A stretch of DNA of 64,000 nt from positions 171,508 through 235,507 of the forward strand of contig NZ_FOLS01000006.1 in NCBI RefSeq assembly GCF_900112375.1, read 5' to 3'. The DNA is from Pseudomonas citronellolis (lineage in GTDB: Bacteria; Pseudomonadota; Gammaproteobacteria; Pseudomonadales; Pseudomonadaceae). Below the pieces are notes generated by a model. It searched no databases and had not been told where the DNA came from. It saw only the letters and a program-made list of their open reading frames with translations. The position numbers and the translations under genes are program-made. This document shows positions 1 through 14,932 of the stretch, one piece after another. Within the stretch, counting starts at the first letter, position 1. Every line of letters starts with the position of its first letter.

Positions 1-1
1 C

Positions 2-1000
2 CTGGTGGCGCTGACCATGGCCATCGTCTACCTGCTGCCGAAGCTGACCCGCGCGGTGCCGCCGGCGCTGGTGGCGATCCTCGGCGTCGGCCTGCTGGTA
101 TACCTGCTCGGCCTGCCCACGCGCACCCTCGGCGACATGGCGCACATCGCCGGCGGCCTGCCCGCCTTCGCCCTGCCGCAGGTGCCGTGGAACCTGGAGA
201 CGCTGCGGATCATCACGCCCTACGCCATCCTCATGGCGCTGGTCGGCCTGCTGGAAACCCTGCTGACCTTCAACCTCACCGACGAAATCACCCGGAGCCG
301 CGGCTACCCGGACCGCGAGTGCGTGGCCCTGGGCGCGGCCAACATGGTCTCCGGGGCGTTCGGCGGCATGGGCGGCTGCGCCATGATCGGCCAGACCATG
401 ATCAACCTCGGCTCCGGCGGCCGCGGGCGGGCTTCCGGGGTGGTCGCCGGGGTGATGATCCTGCTCTTCGTGCTGTTCCTCTCCCCGCTGATCGAGCGCA
501 TCCCGCTGGCGGCGCTGGTCGGGGTGATGTTCGTGGTGGCCCAGCAGACCTTCGCCTGGGCCTCGCTGCGGGTGCTGAACAAGGTGCCGGCGAATGACGT
601 GCTGGTGATCATCGCGGTGACCGTCGTCACCGTGTTCACCGACCTGGCCATCGCCGTGCTCTGCGGCATAGTCGTGGCCGCCCTGGACTTCGCCTGGAAG
701 CACGCCCGCGAACTCTACGCCGACAGCCACCTGGAGGCCGACGGCAGCAAGCTCTATCGCCTCCACGGCACGCTGTTCTTCGCCTCCACCACGACCTTCC
801 TGGAACAGTTCGACACGGCCGGCGACCCGCCGCAGGTCACCCTGGACTGCCGCCACCTGAGCTTCGTCGACTACTCGGCCATCGCCGCGCTGAAGACCCT
901 GCGCGAGCGCTACGCCAGGGCCGGCAAGCACCTGCGCGTGGTGCACCTGTCCGAGCGCTGCAAGCAGTTGCTCAAGCGCGCCGGGGTGCAGCACGGCTGA
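2..1000 (+). CDS. SulP-family anion transporter, C-terminal part (5' end outside window)
   Basis: The frame is open from the window edge, so the N-terminal part is missing. About 332 residues are visible. Hydrophobic helices lie near residues 19-37, 70-89, 142-183 and 199-232. They are followed by a soluble C-terminal STAS domain (about 245-331) with the VDYSAIAALKTL stretch typical of SulP proteins. SulP proteins are inner-membrane carriers for sulfate, bicarbonate or dicarboxylates. The substrate cannot be read from this part. A short inverted repeat (1001-1018, TTCGGA/TCCGAA) follows the stop directly. Confidence 0.9.
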   Translation: MVALTMAIVYLLPKLTRAVPPALVAILGVGLLVYLLGLPTRTLGDMAHIAGGLPAFALPQVPWNLETLRIITPYAILMALVGLLETLLTFNLTDEITRSRGYPDRECVALGAANMVSGAFGGMGGCAMIGQTMINLGSGGRGRASGVVAGVMILLFVLFLSPLIERIPLAALVGVMFVVAQQTFAWASLRVLNKVPANDVLVIIAVTVVTVFTDLAIAVLCGIVVAALDFAWKHARELYADSHLEADGSKLYRLHGTLFFASTTTFLEQFDTAGDPPQVTLDCRHLSFVDYSAIAALKTLRERYARAGKHLRVVHLSERCKQLLKRAGVQHG

Positions 1001-1090
1001 TTCGGACGTTCTTCCGAAAATGACCGGCAGCGCTGGCGCGCCGGGAACCCTATGGAATAATGCCGCCCCTTTTTTGACTAGGAGGTCCAC

Positions 1091-1396
1091 ATGGTCACTC
1101 ACTTCCTGATTGGCACCAGCCAGGCCGCTTGCGGCCGCAGCGACCCGAACGTGGCGGGCTCGCAGGATGTCGCGCAGGTCAGCTGCAAGACCTGCCGCCG
1201 CACCAACGCCTTTACCCAGGCGCAGGAAACCACGGGCACCGCGCCGGCTGCGGCGCCGAAGAGCAAGCAGCCCGCCCGCGCCCCGGCACAACCCGGCCGC
1301 GACGCCGCCCGGCAAGCCTGGCAGGCGCGCCTGAGCGCCCTGTCCGGCAAGACCCGCCTGCCCCGCGGCAGCCGCCGCGCCCAAGCGTACGTCTGA
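1091..1396 (+). CDS. Small conserved-looking protein with N-terminal Cys motif
   Basis: A 101-residue protein preceded by a near-perfect ribosome binding site (AGGAGG, 1081-1086) seven bases before the ATG, which fixes the start. The N-terminal third has Cys14 and a later CKTC pair (about residues 35-38), possibly a small metal-binding or redox site. The rest is an Ala/Pro/Arg/Lys-rich basic tail that looks disordered. No known function was recognised. I recall similar short Pseudomonas proteins with this N-terminus. The long alternative frames here are GC-bias shadows. Confidence 0.7.
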   Translation: MVTHFLIGTSQAACGRSDPNVAGSQDVAQVSCKTCRRTNAFTQAQETTGTAPAAAPKSKQPARAPAQPGRDAARQAWQARLSALSGKTRLPRGSRRAQAYV

Positions 1397-1489
1397 TCGC
1401 CGCTGCGCTGCCGGCGGTGCCCGCTGGGCGCCGTCGGTATGCATAGGCTCGGCATCTTTACGGGCCACGCAGTTCGGCGCGCCGCCGCC

Positions 1490-3061
1490 CTAGACGCCTG
1501 TACGGACGCGGCGCTCCAGTTCGGCGACGAACTCCGCCAGCGGCATCGGCTTGCCGAACAGGTAGCCCTGCAGGCAGGGCACGCCGCGGGCCGCCAGGTA
1601 GTCGCGCTGCGCCGGCGTCTCGATGCCTTCGGCGATGACCTGCAGGTCCAGGCGGTCGCAAAGGTCGAGGATGCTGTCGAGGATGTGCCGGGAACGGCTG
1701 TCGTCGTCGACGGTGGCGACGAAGCTCTTGTCGATCTTCAGGGCGTCCACGCGGAAGCGGCGCAGGTAGGCCAGGCTGGAATGGCCGGTGCCGAAGTCGT
1801 CTATCGCCAGGGTCACACCCAGGTCGCGCAGGCAGCCGAGCAGGTCGTCGGTGGGGGTGTCGATCAGTTCGCGCTCGGTCAGCTCCAGCATCAGTTGCAC
1901 CGAGCCCACCGGGAAAGCGCCGAGGAAGTCCAGGCAATCGGTCAACAGGCTGCTGCTGCGGCAATTCACGGCGCTGACGTTGACGCCCAGGTGGAAGCCG
2001 TCGCCCAGCAGGTGCGCGTGCTTAGGCAACTGGGCCGCCAATTGCTGCAAGAGCGCGCGGGTCATGGGCACGATCAGGCCGCTCTGCTCGGCCAGGGGGA
2101 TGAAGATATCCGGGCTGACCAGCCCCGCGCGCGGGTGGCGCCAGCGCATCAGCACCTCGGCGCCGATCCAGCGGCCGCTGGCGGCGTCCACCAGCGGCTG
2201 GAGGAAGGGCACGAATTCGCCGGCGTACATGGCCCGCTCGATCTCGCGGGCAGGCGTCGCCGCGCGCCCCAGCATCCAGTGGCAACCGAGGCCGAACAAC
2301 CCGCCGAGCACCGCCAGCATGGCGAACAGCGGCCAGTAGTCGTCGCGCATCACACCCCACTGGGCGCCGGCCGGGAAGCCACCGACCACCTGGTAGGGAA
2401 AGCGCGTCGAGGTCTGCTGCGTCTCGGCCAGGGGGAAGGCGTCGGGCGCGCCCTCGTGCACCTCGCCCGCCTCGTCCATCCAGCGCGGGCCGATCTGGAC
2501 CAGCAGTTCGCTGCGCTGGTCCACCAGTTGCAGGACGTTGCTCAGGTAGCGCCCGTCCACCGCCGCCAGCACGGCGGCGGGACCTTCGGCCAGGCGGTAC
2601 ACGATCAGCGCGAAGTCCGGCGTCACCGCATTGCCGGGCAACAGGTTGAGGCGCCCGTCGACGAAATCGGCCGTGTTCACCGCTTCGTCGACGTTGCCGA
2701 ACAGCGAGCTGCAGAACACCCGGCCATCACGCACCAGGTTGACGGTGCGCACGAAGGGCACGGTGGCGACCTGTTCGCGCAGCACCAGCTCGGCCGCGGC
2801 GCATGGCCCTTCGGCATAGGCGATGGTGGCCCGCGCCGAGCCGGCGGCGTTGCCGAGCATGATGTCGATCAGGTGCAGCGCCTCGCTCGAGGCGAGCCCC
2901 GCTTCACGCTGGAGGCTGACCAGTGTCTGCCAATAGATGATGCCCCCGCCCAGCAGCAGCGGCAGCAGGGCGACCAGCAGGGAAACGCACAGGCGCCAGA
3001 GCAGGCGCCGGACTTTGCTCGATCCAGGCATCCGTGTCATCCCGGGCGCCGCCGCTGTCAT
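1490..3061 (-). CDS. CSS-motif EAL-domain c-di-GMP phosphodiesterase
   Basis: 523 residues. A TM helix at about 22-44 is followed by a periplasmic region carrying the CSS motif (FCSSLFG, Cys117) and a second Cys at 87. A second TM helix lies at about 244-262, then a cytoplasmic EAL domain (about 270-520). The signature reads EVL (302-304) rather than EAL, but the other catalytic motifs are present: NVSAVN, LELTERE, IDDFGTGHSSL, LKIDKSF, VIAEGIET and QGYLFGKP. Hydrolysis of c-di-GMP to pGpG is therefore likely. In the CSS-EAL family, periplasmic disulfide state controls activity. The start is uncertain, with ATGs also at 3040 and 3031. Confidence 0.88.
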   Translation of the reverse strand: MTAAAPGMTRMPGSSKVRRLLWRLCVSLLVALLPLLLGGGIIYWQTLVSLQREAGLASSEALHLIDIMLGNAAGSARATIAYAEGPCAAAELVLREQVATVPFVRTVNLVRDGRVFCSSLFGNVDEAVNTADFVDGRLNLLPGNAVTPDFALIVYRLAEGPAAVLAAVDGRYLSNVLQLVDQRSELLVQIGPRWMDEAGEVHEGAPDAFPLAETQQTSTRFPYQVVGGFPAGAQWGVMRDDYWPLFAMLAVLGGLFGLGCHWMLGRAATPAREIERAMYAGEFVPFLQPLVDAASGRWIGAEVLMRWRHPRAGLVSPDIFIPLAEQSGLIVPMTRALLQQLAAQLPKHAHLLGDGFHLGVNVSAVNCRSSSLLTDCLDFLGAFPVGSVQLMLELTERELIDTPTDDLLGCLRDLGVTLAIDDFGTGHSSLAYLRRFRVDALKIDKSFVATVDDDSRSRHILDSILDLCDRLDLQVIAEGIETPAQRDYLAARGVPCLQGYLFGKPMPLAEFVAELERRVRTGV

Positions 3062-3199
3062 CGGGCTCGGCGAGCAGCCTGAGCGGGCGCCTGAAACCAG
3101 CGTAGATCATTCCGCCTGCGGCACCCTGGCCTCGGTGGCGATCGGCCAAAGGTCGTATAATCCCCGCCCTCGTCCCTGCTCCGAGCGCCGAACGACGCC

Positions 3200-3712
3200 A
3201 TGCCCAAAGCCCGACTCCAGCCGGAGGGGAACTTCCCCCCCGCGCCCCTGCTGCGCCGCTTCGCGGCCATGTTCTACGACTTCCTGCTCTGCGTGGCCCT
3301 GCTGATGGTGGTCACCCTGCTCTACCAGCAGGTGCTGCTGCGCCTGCTCCTGGGCGGCGAAAAGCTCCGGCAGCTCGCCGACCAGGGCGGGCTGGTCGGC
3401 GACCCGCTGCTGTCCAGCCTGCTGTTCATCAGCCTGTTCGCCTTCTTCGCCAAGTTCTGGACGCACAAGGGCCAGACCCTCGGCATGCAGGTCTGGGGCG
3501 TGCGCGTGCAGAACGCCGACGGCACGCCGATCAGCCTGATGCAGGCGCTGCTGCGCTTCATGATCGCCATCGGCTCCTGGGCCTGCGGCGGGCTGGGCTT
3601 CCTGTGGATGCTCTGGGACAAGGACAAGCGGACCTGGCACGACCGCTATTCGGAGAGCGTGGTGATCCAGATTCCCAAGGCGGTGCGCAAGGCGACGCAG
3701 GGGCGGGGGTGA
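3200..3712 (+). CDS. RDD family membrane protein
   Basis: 170 residues. After a short basic N-terminus comes the RDD-type stretch (LLRRFAAMFYDFLLCVALL) and a first TM helix at about 28-48. A second helix lies at about 73-90 and a third near 115-138. The conserved GMQVWGVRV segment sits between them, and the C-terminus has the typical WHDRYSESVV ending. RDD proteins are inner-membrane proteins. Some act in ion exchange, but most are uncharacterised. The gene is monocistronic and followed by an intergenic repeat. Confidence 0.85.
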   Translation: MPKARLQPEGNFPPAPLLRRFAAMFYDFLLCVALLMVVTLLYQQVLLRLLLGGEKLRQLADQGGLVGDPLLSSLLFISLFAFFAKFWTHKGQTLGMQVWGVRVQNADGTPISLMQALLRFMIAIGSWACGGLGFLWMLWDKDKRTWHDRYSESVVIQIPKAVRKATQGRG

Positions 3713-3778
3713 GGCTGGGGCGTGAAGGGAGAGGGTGCCGTTCGTGCCGCCGGGGCGTCCGGTGTGGCCTGGGAATCC

Positions 3779-3965
3779 AATCGCGGACAGAGTCCGCTCC
3801 TACGCCCGTGCTTCCCTGAACCTGTCTTGCGCCGAGGTGCTCTTCGTAGGATGGGTTGAGCTTGCGATACCCATGCTGCCGTGGTGATGGGTATCGCTTC
3901 GCTCAACACCATCCTACGAAAAGCCGTGTTTCCTGGAACCGTAGGAGCGGACTCCGTCCGCGATT
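3779..3965. repeat. Composite REP/palindrome element
   Basis: This fills most of the 286-bp gap between the RDD gene and lptG. Outer REP arms (3779-3804 and 3941-3965) face each other around a long palindrome (3845-3918, GTAGGATGGGTTGAGC and its complement). Read on the minus strand, the whole unit matches the block at 46099-46260, which lacks half of the inner palindrome. It may also separate the convergent transcripts. Confidence 0.85.
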
Positions 3966-3998
3966 GGACCCGCCACCCGCACCGAACCGTCCGGGATA

Positions 3999-5058
3999 TC
4001 ACCCCGCCCGCTTGAGCAACCACGCCCCCAACAACGCACAGATCGCCGCCGGCAACAACACCGCCAGCAACGGCGGGAAGTTGAACACCTGGCTCGACGG
4101 CCCCAGCAGATCCTGGGCGATGCGGAAGGTAAAGCCCACCAGCACCCCGGTGAACACCCGCTGGCCGAGGGTCACGCTGCGCAGCGGGCCGAAGATGAAG
4201 GAAATGGCCATCAGCACCAGGGCCGCGGTCACCGCCGGCTGCAGCACCTTGGTCCAGAACGCCAGCCAGTAGCGGTTGGTGCTCAGGCCCTGGTCCTTGA
4301 GGTAGTGGATGTATTCCCACAGGCCGCTGATGGACAGCGCCTCGGGCTCCATCACCACGGTGCTGAGCAGTTGCGGGCTGAGCTGGATGTTCCACGCCTC
4401 GGACGGTGCGCTGACCAGTTCGCTGCGCTTCTCCTGCGGGTGCAGCAGCGTGGTGTTCACCTCTTCCAGGGTCCACTGGCCGTCGCGGAACACCGCGCGC
4501 TTGGCGAAGCTGGCGCTCTTGAGCACGTGGCCTTCGGCGAAGTCGTAGCGCGTCACGCCCAGCAGGGTGCCGTCGGCCTGCACCACGTTGATGTGGATGA
4601 ATTCCTGCCCCTGGCGGTGCCACAGGCCGTTGCGCGAGCTGACCGCGCCGCCGCTGCTCTGCGCCAGGGCACGGTCGCTCTGGGCCTGGGTCTCGGTGTA
4701 GGGCACCACGTATTCGCCTATCAGGATGCCGGCGAACATCAGCACCAGCATCGGCTTCATCACCGCCCAGACGATGCGCTGCAGCGACACCCCGGCGGCG
4801 CGCATGATGGTCAGCTCGCTGTTGCTGGCCAGGGTGCCCAGACCCACCAGGCAGCCGATCAGCGCGGCCATCGGCAGCATGTCGTAGGCGCGGCTGGGCG
4901 CGGTGAGCAGCACGTACTTCAGGGCCACGCCCAGGGTGTAGTTCTCGTCCAGGGCGCCCAACTGGTCGATGAAGGCGAACAGCAGGGCCAGGCCGAGGAT
5001 CACCCCCAGCACGGCGAGGATGGCGACGAAAATGGTAATGCCGATGTAGCGGTCGAGC

Positions 5059-5066
<8 letters not shown>
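3999..5066 (-). CDS. lptG: LPS export permease LptG
   Basis: 355 residues, the usual LptG length. It is part of the inner-membrane LptB2FG ABC transporter that extracts lipopolysaccharide and feeds it to LptC and the LptA bridge. The layout fits: MRKLDRYIG start, three N-terminal TM helices (about 12-35, 58-80, 100-120), a periplasmic beta-rich domain (about 130-270) and three C-terminal helices (about 275-350). Its start overlaps the end of lptF by 8 bp, indicating translational coupling. Confidence 0.97.
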
Positions 5067-7871
<2,805 letters not shown>

Positions 7872-7905
7872 TGGCAAAGCGCAATCGTTCGATGGGATCG
7901 CCGGC

Positions 7906-8334
7906 ATGACGCGGGTCGACTTCTACGTCATCCCCAGCGCCGATCCCGACGCGCGCCTGACCATCGCCTGCCGCCTGGCCGACAAGGCCTGGCGGCAGGG
8001 CATGCGGGTGTACCTGCTGTGCGCCGACGAAACTCAGCGCGAGGCCCTGGACGCGCGTCTGTGGAGCTTCCGCAAGGAAGCCTTCGTGCCGCACAACGCC
8101 GCCGAGGAAGACGCCCAGGCCCCGGTCACCCTGGGCCTGGGCGAGCCGCCGGCGGGCCGCCGCGACCTGCTGATCAACCTGACGCTGGCGGTGCCGGCTT
8201 TCGCCGGCGAGTTCTCGCGCATCGCCGAACTGGTGGTGGAGGAGCCTGCCATCCGCCAGGCGGCGCGGGAGAATTTCCGCTACTACCGCGAGCAGGGCTA
8301 TCCTTTGCAGGACCATCGCCTGCCGCGCCTCTGA
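7906..8334 (+). CDS. holC: DNA polymerase III subunit chi
   Basis: 142 residues beginning MTRVDFYVIPSADPDARL. HolC is the clamp-loader accessory subunit that links the polymerase III holoenzyme to single-strand binding protein. The pepA-holC-valS order is common in gammaproteobacteria and supports the call. The gene following 15 bp downstream is small and also conserved here in Pseudomonas as I recall. Confidence 0.93.
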   Translation: MTRVDFYVIPSADPDARLTIACRLADKAWRQGMRVYLLCADETQREALDARLWSFRKEAFVPHNAAEEDAQAPVTLGLGEPPAGRRDLLINLTLAVPAFAGEFSRIAELVVEEPAIRQAARENFRYYREQGYPLQDHRLPRL

Positions 8335-8349
8335 CGCTCTACCGGAAAA

Positions 8350-8721
8350 ATGGACAGCCGCAAGCCTCCGCAAGACCCCGACCACCTGCTCGACGACCTG
8401 GAGTCGATCCACGACCTGCTCGGCGAGCCGGATGGCGAACCGCCCCTGCTCACCGAATCCTTCGAGCCGGACAACATCCCCCTGCTCTCCGACGTGGTGC
8501 AGGCCTCGCCGCGGCCGGCCCCGGCCGAGGAAGAGCCCGAGGACGACCTGCCACCAGCGGGCCACAACCGCGAACAGGCCCGCCTGGACAGCGAACTGCG
8601 CGCCGCCGCGCAACTGATCCTGCAGGACGTGATCGACGACTTCGTGCCGCAGATCGAAGCCGAACTGCAGCGCCGCCTGGAAGCGCGCCTGCAAAGGCTG
8701 CTGGCGCAGCGCAAGCCTTGA
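8350..8721 (+). CDS. Small acidic protein between holC and valS
   Basis: 123 residues. The N-terminal two thirds are acidic, Pro-rich and probably disordered (DPDHLLDDLESIHDLLG near the start). The C-terminal third (about 75-123) is a predicted amphipathic helix, RLDSELRAAAQLILQDVIDD and on. No enzymatic motif is visible. It starts 15 bp after holC and is likely co-transcribed. I recall an uncharacterised protein at this site in Pseudomonas genomes but no function. Confidence 0.75.
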   Translation: MDSRKPPQDPDHLLDDLESIHDLLGEPDGEPPLLTESFEPDNIPLLSDVVQASPRPAPAEEEPEDDLPPAGHNREQARLDSELRAAAQLILQDVIDDFVPQIEAELQRRLEARLQRLLAQRKP

Positions 8722-8728
8722 CGCCGGC

Positions 8729-9369
8729 CCATTGCAGGAGCGCGCCCTGCGCGCGAAATCGCGGGCAGGGCCCGCTCCTACAGGTTGACGCCGGACCTCC
8801 TGCCCACGCCAAACGGCCCCCTCTCCCTCCGGGAGAGGGCTGGGGTGAGGGCAACGGGGCCAACCCGAAACCCCGCCGTAACGCCCCCTGCCCATTGTAG
8901 GAGCGCGCCCTGCGCGCGAATCGCGGGCAGGGCCCGCTCCTACAAGTTGACGCCGGACTTCCCGACCACGCCGAACGGCCCCCTCTCCCTCCGGGAGAGG
9001 GCTGAGGTGAGGGCAACGGGACCAACCTGAAAACCCCGCCGTAACGCCCCCTGCCCATTGTAGGAGCGCGCCCTGCGCGCGAATCGCGGGCAGGGCCCGC
9101 TCCTACAAGTTGACGCCGGACTTCCCGACCACGCCGAACGGCCCCCTCTCCCTCCGGGAGAGGGCTGAGGTGAGGGCAACGGGACCAACCTGAAAACCCC
9201 GCCGTAACGCCCCCTGCCCATTGTAGGAGCGCGCCCTGCGCGCGAATCGCGGGCAGGGCCCGCTCCTACAGGTTGACGCCGGACCTCCCGCCCACGCCGA
9301 ACGGCCCCCTCTCCCTCTGGGAGAGGGCTGGGGTGAGGGCAACGGGACCAGCCTGAACACCCGCCGTAA
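8729..9369. repeat. Four tandem copies of a 163-bp REP-containing unit
   Basis: Units begin at 8729, 8892, 9055 and 9218, exactly 163 bp apart. Each has a REP palindrome (GTAGGAGCGCGCC through GGCCCGCTCCTAC), a spacer (TTGACGCCGGAC), a second palindrome (CCCTCTCCC/GGGAGAGGG) and a common tail. Copies two and three are near identical; one and four diverge at several bases. This accounts for most of the 788-bp gap before valS. The last 140 bp before valS should hold its promoter and leader. Confidence 0.95.
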
Positions 9370-9509
9370 CCGGCAAACCCCATTTCGCAAGCAGGCTCCC
9401 TCCTACGCAAGCCCCCTCCAGCCCCCTGATCGCCGGTGGCCGCCGCCCCTCGGCAGCCGTTATACTCTCCGGTTTTCCGTCTAGCCGCTAACAGGGTCCC
9501 GCCGCGCTC

Positions 9510-12359
<2,850 letters not shown>

Positions 12360-12371
12360 CAGGCATCATCC

Positions 12372-12403
12372 ACAAGGCCCGCGAATGCGGGCCTTGTGCT
12401 TTC
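12372..12403 (+). terminator. Rho-independent terminator of valS
   Basis: An 11-bp perfect stem (ACAAGGCCCGC with GCGGGCCTTGT) and a four-base loop are followed by GCTTTCT, 12 bp after the valS stop. Confidence 0.85.
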
Positions 12404-12426
12404 TGGCACTGACGTTACGGCCGGCG

Positions 12427-12800
12427 GCGGATAACCGCGAACGGTTATCCGCCCTACGATTCCAGAGAAGCACGGTCGTAGGAGCGGACCTTGTCCGCGA
12501 TAGCCGGACATCCCGGCGCGATTCGCGGATGAGATCCGCTCCTACGCTGCCCCACCTGCGCCATTCCCCTGTAGGAGCGCGCCCTGCGCGCGAATCGCGG
12601 GCAGGGCCCGCTCCTACAGGCACAGGAGAAACACCGTCGTAGGAGCGGATCTCATCCGCGATTGCGCCGGCAGGGCCGGCGTTCGGTCCATCGCGTGCGG
12701 AGTCCTACCATACCGGCGAGCACGGCTTCTCGTAGGAGCGAGCTTGCTCGCGAACAGACTCCGCTGCGGGGCTCATTCGCGAGCAAGCTCGCTCCTACGA
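12427..12800. repeat. Cluster of REP palindromes
   Basis: This occupies the gap between the valS terminator and the M14 peptidase. In order it holds a GGCGGATAACC/GGTTATCCGCC palindrome (12427-12453), a GTAGGAGCGGACCTTGTC REP pair (about 12478-12545), a GTAGGAGCGCGCC REP (12571-12619), a half REP (12638-12663) and an inverted pair built on GTAGGAGCGAGCTTGCTCGC (12730-12799). No coding potential is supported. Confidence 0.85.
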
Positions 12801-12818
12801 AGAGAAGAGCCCTGTCCC

Positions 12819-14723
12819 TCAGAACACCGTGCCAACCGGGTAGACGTAGGCATTCACGTCATAGAAGGGCGTGCGCTGGTAGAACCATTCCAGCCGCGCA
12901 TGCGGGTCCTTGGCGAAGGCCTTGTCCTCCTTCAGCTTCTTCTCGAATTCCGCCTTCAGCTGCGGGTCCTCGGCGAGCATCTTGCGCGCCATCGGCTCCA
13001 TCACGTATTCCTCCGGTTCTTCGGCGGACACCAGCGTCGAGTTGAAGAAGCCCCAGGACCAGAAGGAGTCCGGGCTCTCGGCGGTCAGCAGGTTGATCGC
13101 CAGCACACCCAGCGGCTGGTCGGTGTCGATCACCACCGAGCCTGCCGGGAAGGTCTGCAGGCGCTGGAACGGCTTGCCGGTTCCGCTGACCAGCAGGTGC
13201 CCCTCGTAGCCGGGGATTTCGTTGGCCGCCGCGCGGTCCGGTTCGAAGCCGCCGGCCAGCTTGATGTCGTCCATGCGGTACAGGGTGACTTCGATGGCAG
13301 CCGGCTGCTCCAGGGTCTTCATGCGGATGCCGTGGGCCTTGAGCCGGGCGATGACCTCGCGCCACTGCACCGGCACCACGTACTGCTTCGGCCGCTTGAC
13401 CACAAGGTCAGGCACCGAGTTGTCGCTGATCGGCACCTGCAAGGTCTTCGGCTTGTTGCTCCAGACGATGGTCTTCGCGCCGGTGATGGGCGATTGCTCG
13501 TAGCGGTAGTCGCCGACGACGAAGGGCGTGTGCTGCTCCTTGCCCGGCTTCCAGGTCAGGATCACCTCCTTCTGCGCCTCCAGGCGCTCGCGGTCCTTGG
13601 CGATGGCGGCCTTGAGCGACTCGGCGTTGTCGCCGATCACCTGGAACATCGCCTTGAGCATCACGTAGTTGCCCAGCACCTGGGTTTCATACGGGTGCAG
13701 CGCATGCTGCTCGATGAGGATCGAGGGCACGTTGCGGATGTCGCCGTACTGGTTGGAGAAACGCGCCAGGTCCGTGCGGTAGGGGTAGTAGCCCTTGGCC
13801 GGGTCCTGGTTGTCGTTGAGGCTGATGCACTCGTGCACCACGTGGCCGTCGCCCTCCAGTTCCTTGTACACCGGGCCGCGCATGACCTTGTCCATCCACT
13901 GGCTGGACGCCGGCGACCAGCCGTTGCCGTTGTGGCAGTAGGAGCTGTCGTAGGGGTACATGGCGCCGTCGGTGGAGTGGGTGTCGGCGAAGAAGCTCAG
14001 GTCGTACTGGTTGAACACCCAGGCGACGTTGCGGATTTCCGCGCTGTCGAGCTTGGTGAAGTCGCGGTTGAGGTTCAGGTTCAGGCCGTTGACGCGCCAG
14101 CCGGTGACCTCCGGGCCGTTCTGGTTGATGCGCCCGTAGGGGCTGCGGCGCAGGTCGCCGTCGACGTTCACGGTGGGGATGAAAAGGATGTTGACCTTCT
14201 CCAGCAGCCCCGCCAGCGGCTTGGCCCCGGCGGTCATGTCGCGCAGCAGCATGAACATCGCGTCCTTGCCGTTGGCCTCGCCGGGGTGGATCTCGGCCTC
14301 GACGAAGAGCGTCGGCTTGCCCGAGCCGTTCAGCCCGGCCGGCGACTTGTCGGCCTCGCTGGACGCGGTCACCAGCAGCATCGGCTCGCCGCTGGCGCTC
14401 TTTTCCGGCAGCTCGCTCAGCTGCAGCTTGCCGCCGGAAGCATCGGCGAGCTTCTTCAGGTACTCGCGGGTCTGCTGGTAATCGCTGGTCTGCCGGAAGC
14501 CGCTGGACTCGGCCAGGGTGATCAACGGGTCGTCGGGCTTGGCCAGGTAGCGGGTGCTGCTCAGCTTCTGCTCGAACATCGGCGGCAGGATGCGCTGCTT
14601 GGCGGCCGCCGGGTAGCCGCTGTCGTCGACGTAGCCGGGCGCCTGGGGCAACGCGGCCAGGGCCGGCAGGCTGCTGCTCAGCAGCAGCGCGGCGTACAGC
14701 GGGCGGAATCCTCGATGGCGCAT
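12819..14723 (-). CDS. Secreted M14-family zinc carboxypeptidase
   Basis: 634 residues from the ATG at 14723, which has AGGAGG seven bases upstream. An in-frame start 27 bp earlier lacks this. A signal peptide (MRHRGFRPLYAALLLSSSLP, cleavage near ALA) predicts periplasmic or extracellular location. The catalytic domain shows the zinc motif HPGE in EAEIHPGEANGKD, a downstream zinc His in FFADTHSTDG, and a candidate catalytic Glu in LIEQHALHPYETQ. The C-terminal half (about 390-634) is a domain I do not recognise. Substrate specificity is unknown. Confidence 0.87.
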   Translation of the reverse strand: MRHRGFRPLYAALLLSSSLPALAALPQAPGYVDDSGYPAAAKQRILPPMFEQKLSSTRYLAKPDDPLITLAESSGFRQTSDYQQTREYLKKLADASGGKLQLSELPEKSASGEPMLLVTASSEADKSPAGLNGSGKPTLFVEAEIHPGEANGKDAMFMLLRDMTAGAKPLAGLLEKVNILFIPTVNVDGDLRRSPYGRINQNGPEVTGWRVNGLNLNLNRDFTKLDSAEIRNVAWVFNQYDLSFFADTHSTDGAMYPYDSSYCHNGNGWSPASSQWMDKVMRGPVYKELEGDGHVVHECISLNDNQDPAKGYYPYRTDLARFSNQYGDIRNVPSILIEQHALHPYETQVLGNYVMLKAMFQVIGDNAESLKAAIAKDRERLEAQKEVILTWKPGKEQHTPFVVGDYRYEQSPITGAKTIVWSNKPKTLQVPISDNSVPDLVVKRPKQYVVPVQWREVIARLKAHGIRMKTLEQPAAIEVTLYRMDDIKLAGGFEPDRAAANEIPGYEGHLLVSGTGKPFQRLQTFPAGSVVIDTDQPLGVLAINLLTAESPDSFWSWGFFNSTLVSAEEPEEYVMEPMARKMLAEDPQLKAEFEKKLKEDKAFAKDPHARLEWFYQRTPFYDVNAYVYPVGTVF

Positions 14724-14932
14724 GGTGGGCCTCCTTTCGCGGTGAGCCATGGCCCGGAAACCTTAGACCATGATCCGCGCGGCCGAAGGGGCCGGTTGTC
14801 GCAGGTGTCATTCCGGGGTGGAATGACTACCCGAAGAAAGCTCGCTTGGCGCGGCGCAGGCTTTGGGCCGAAGATCGACGCGCCAGCGCGGCCCGGAAAG
14901 CCGCCGTCCCGACTTCCACAGGAGCCCGCACC

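Noticed and set aside
8729..9369. CRISPR array
   Set aside because: The repeated unit is 163 bp with no short repeat-unique spacer alternation and no cas genes; it is a REP array.
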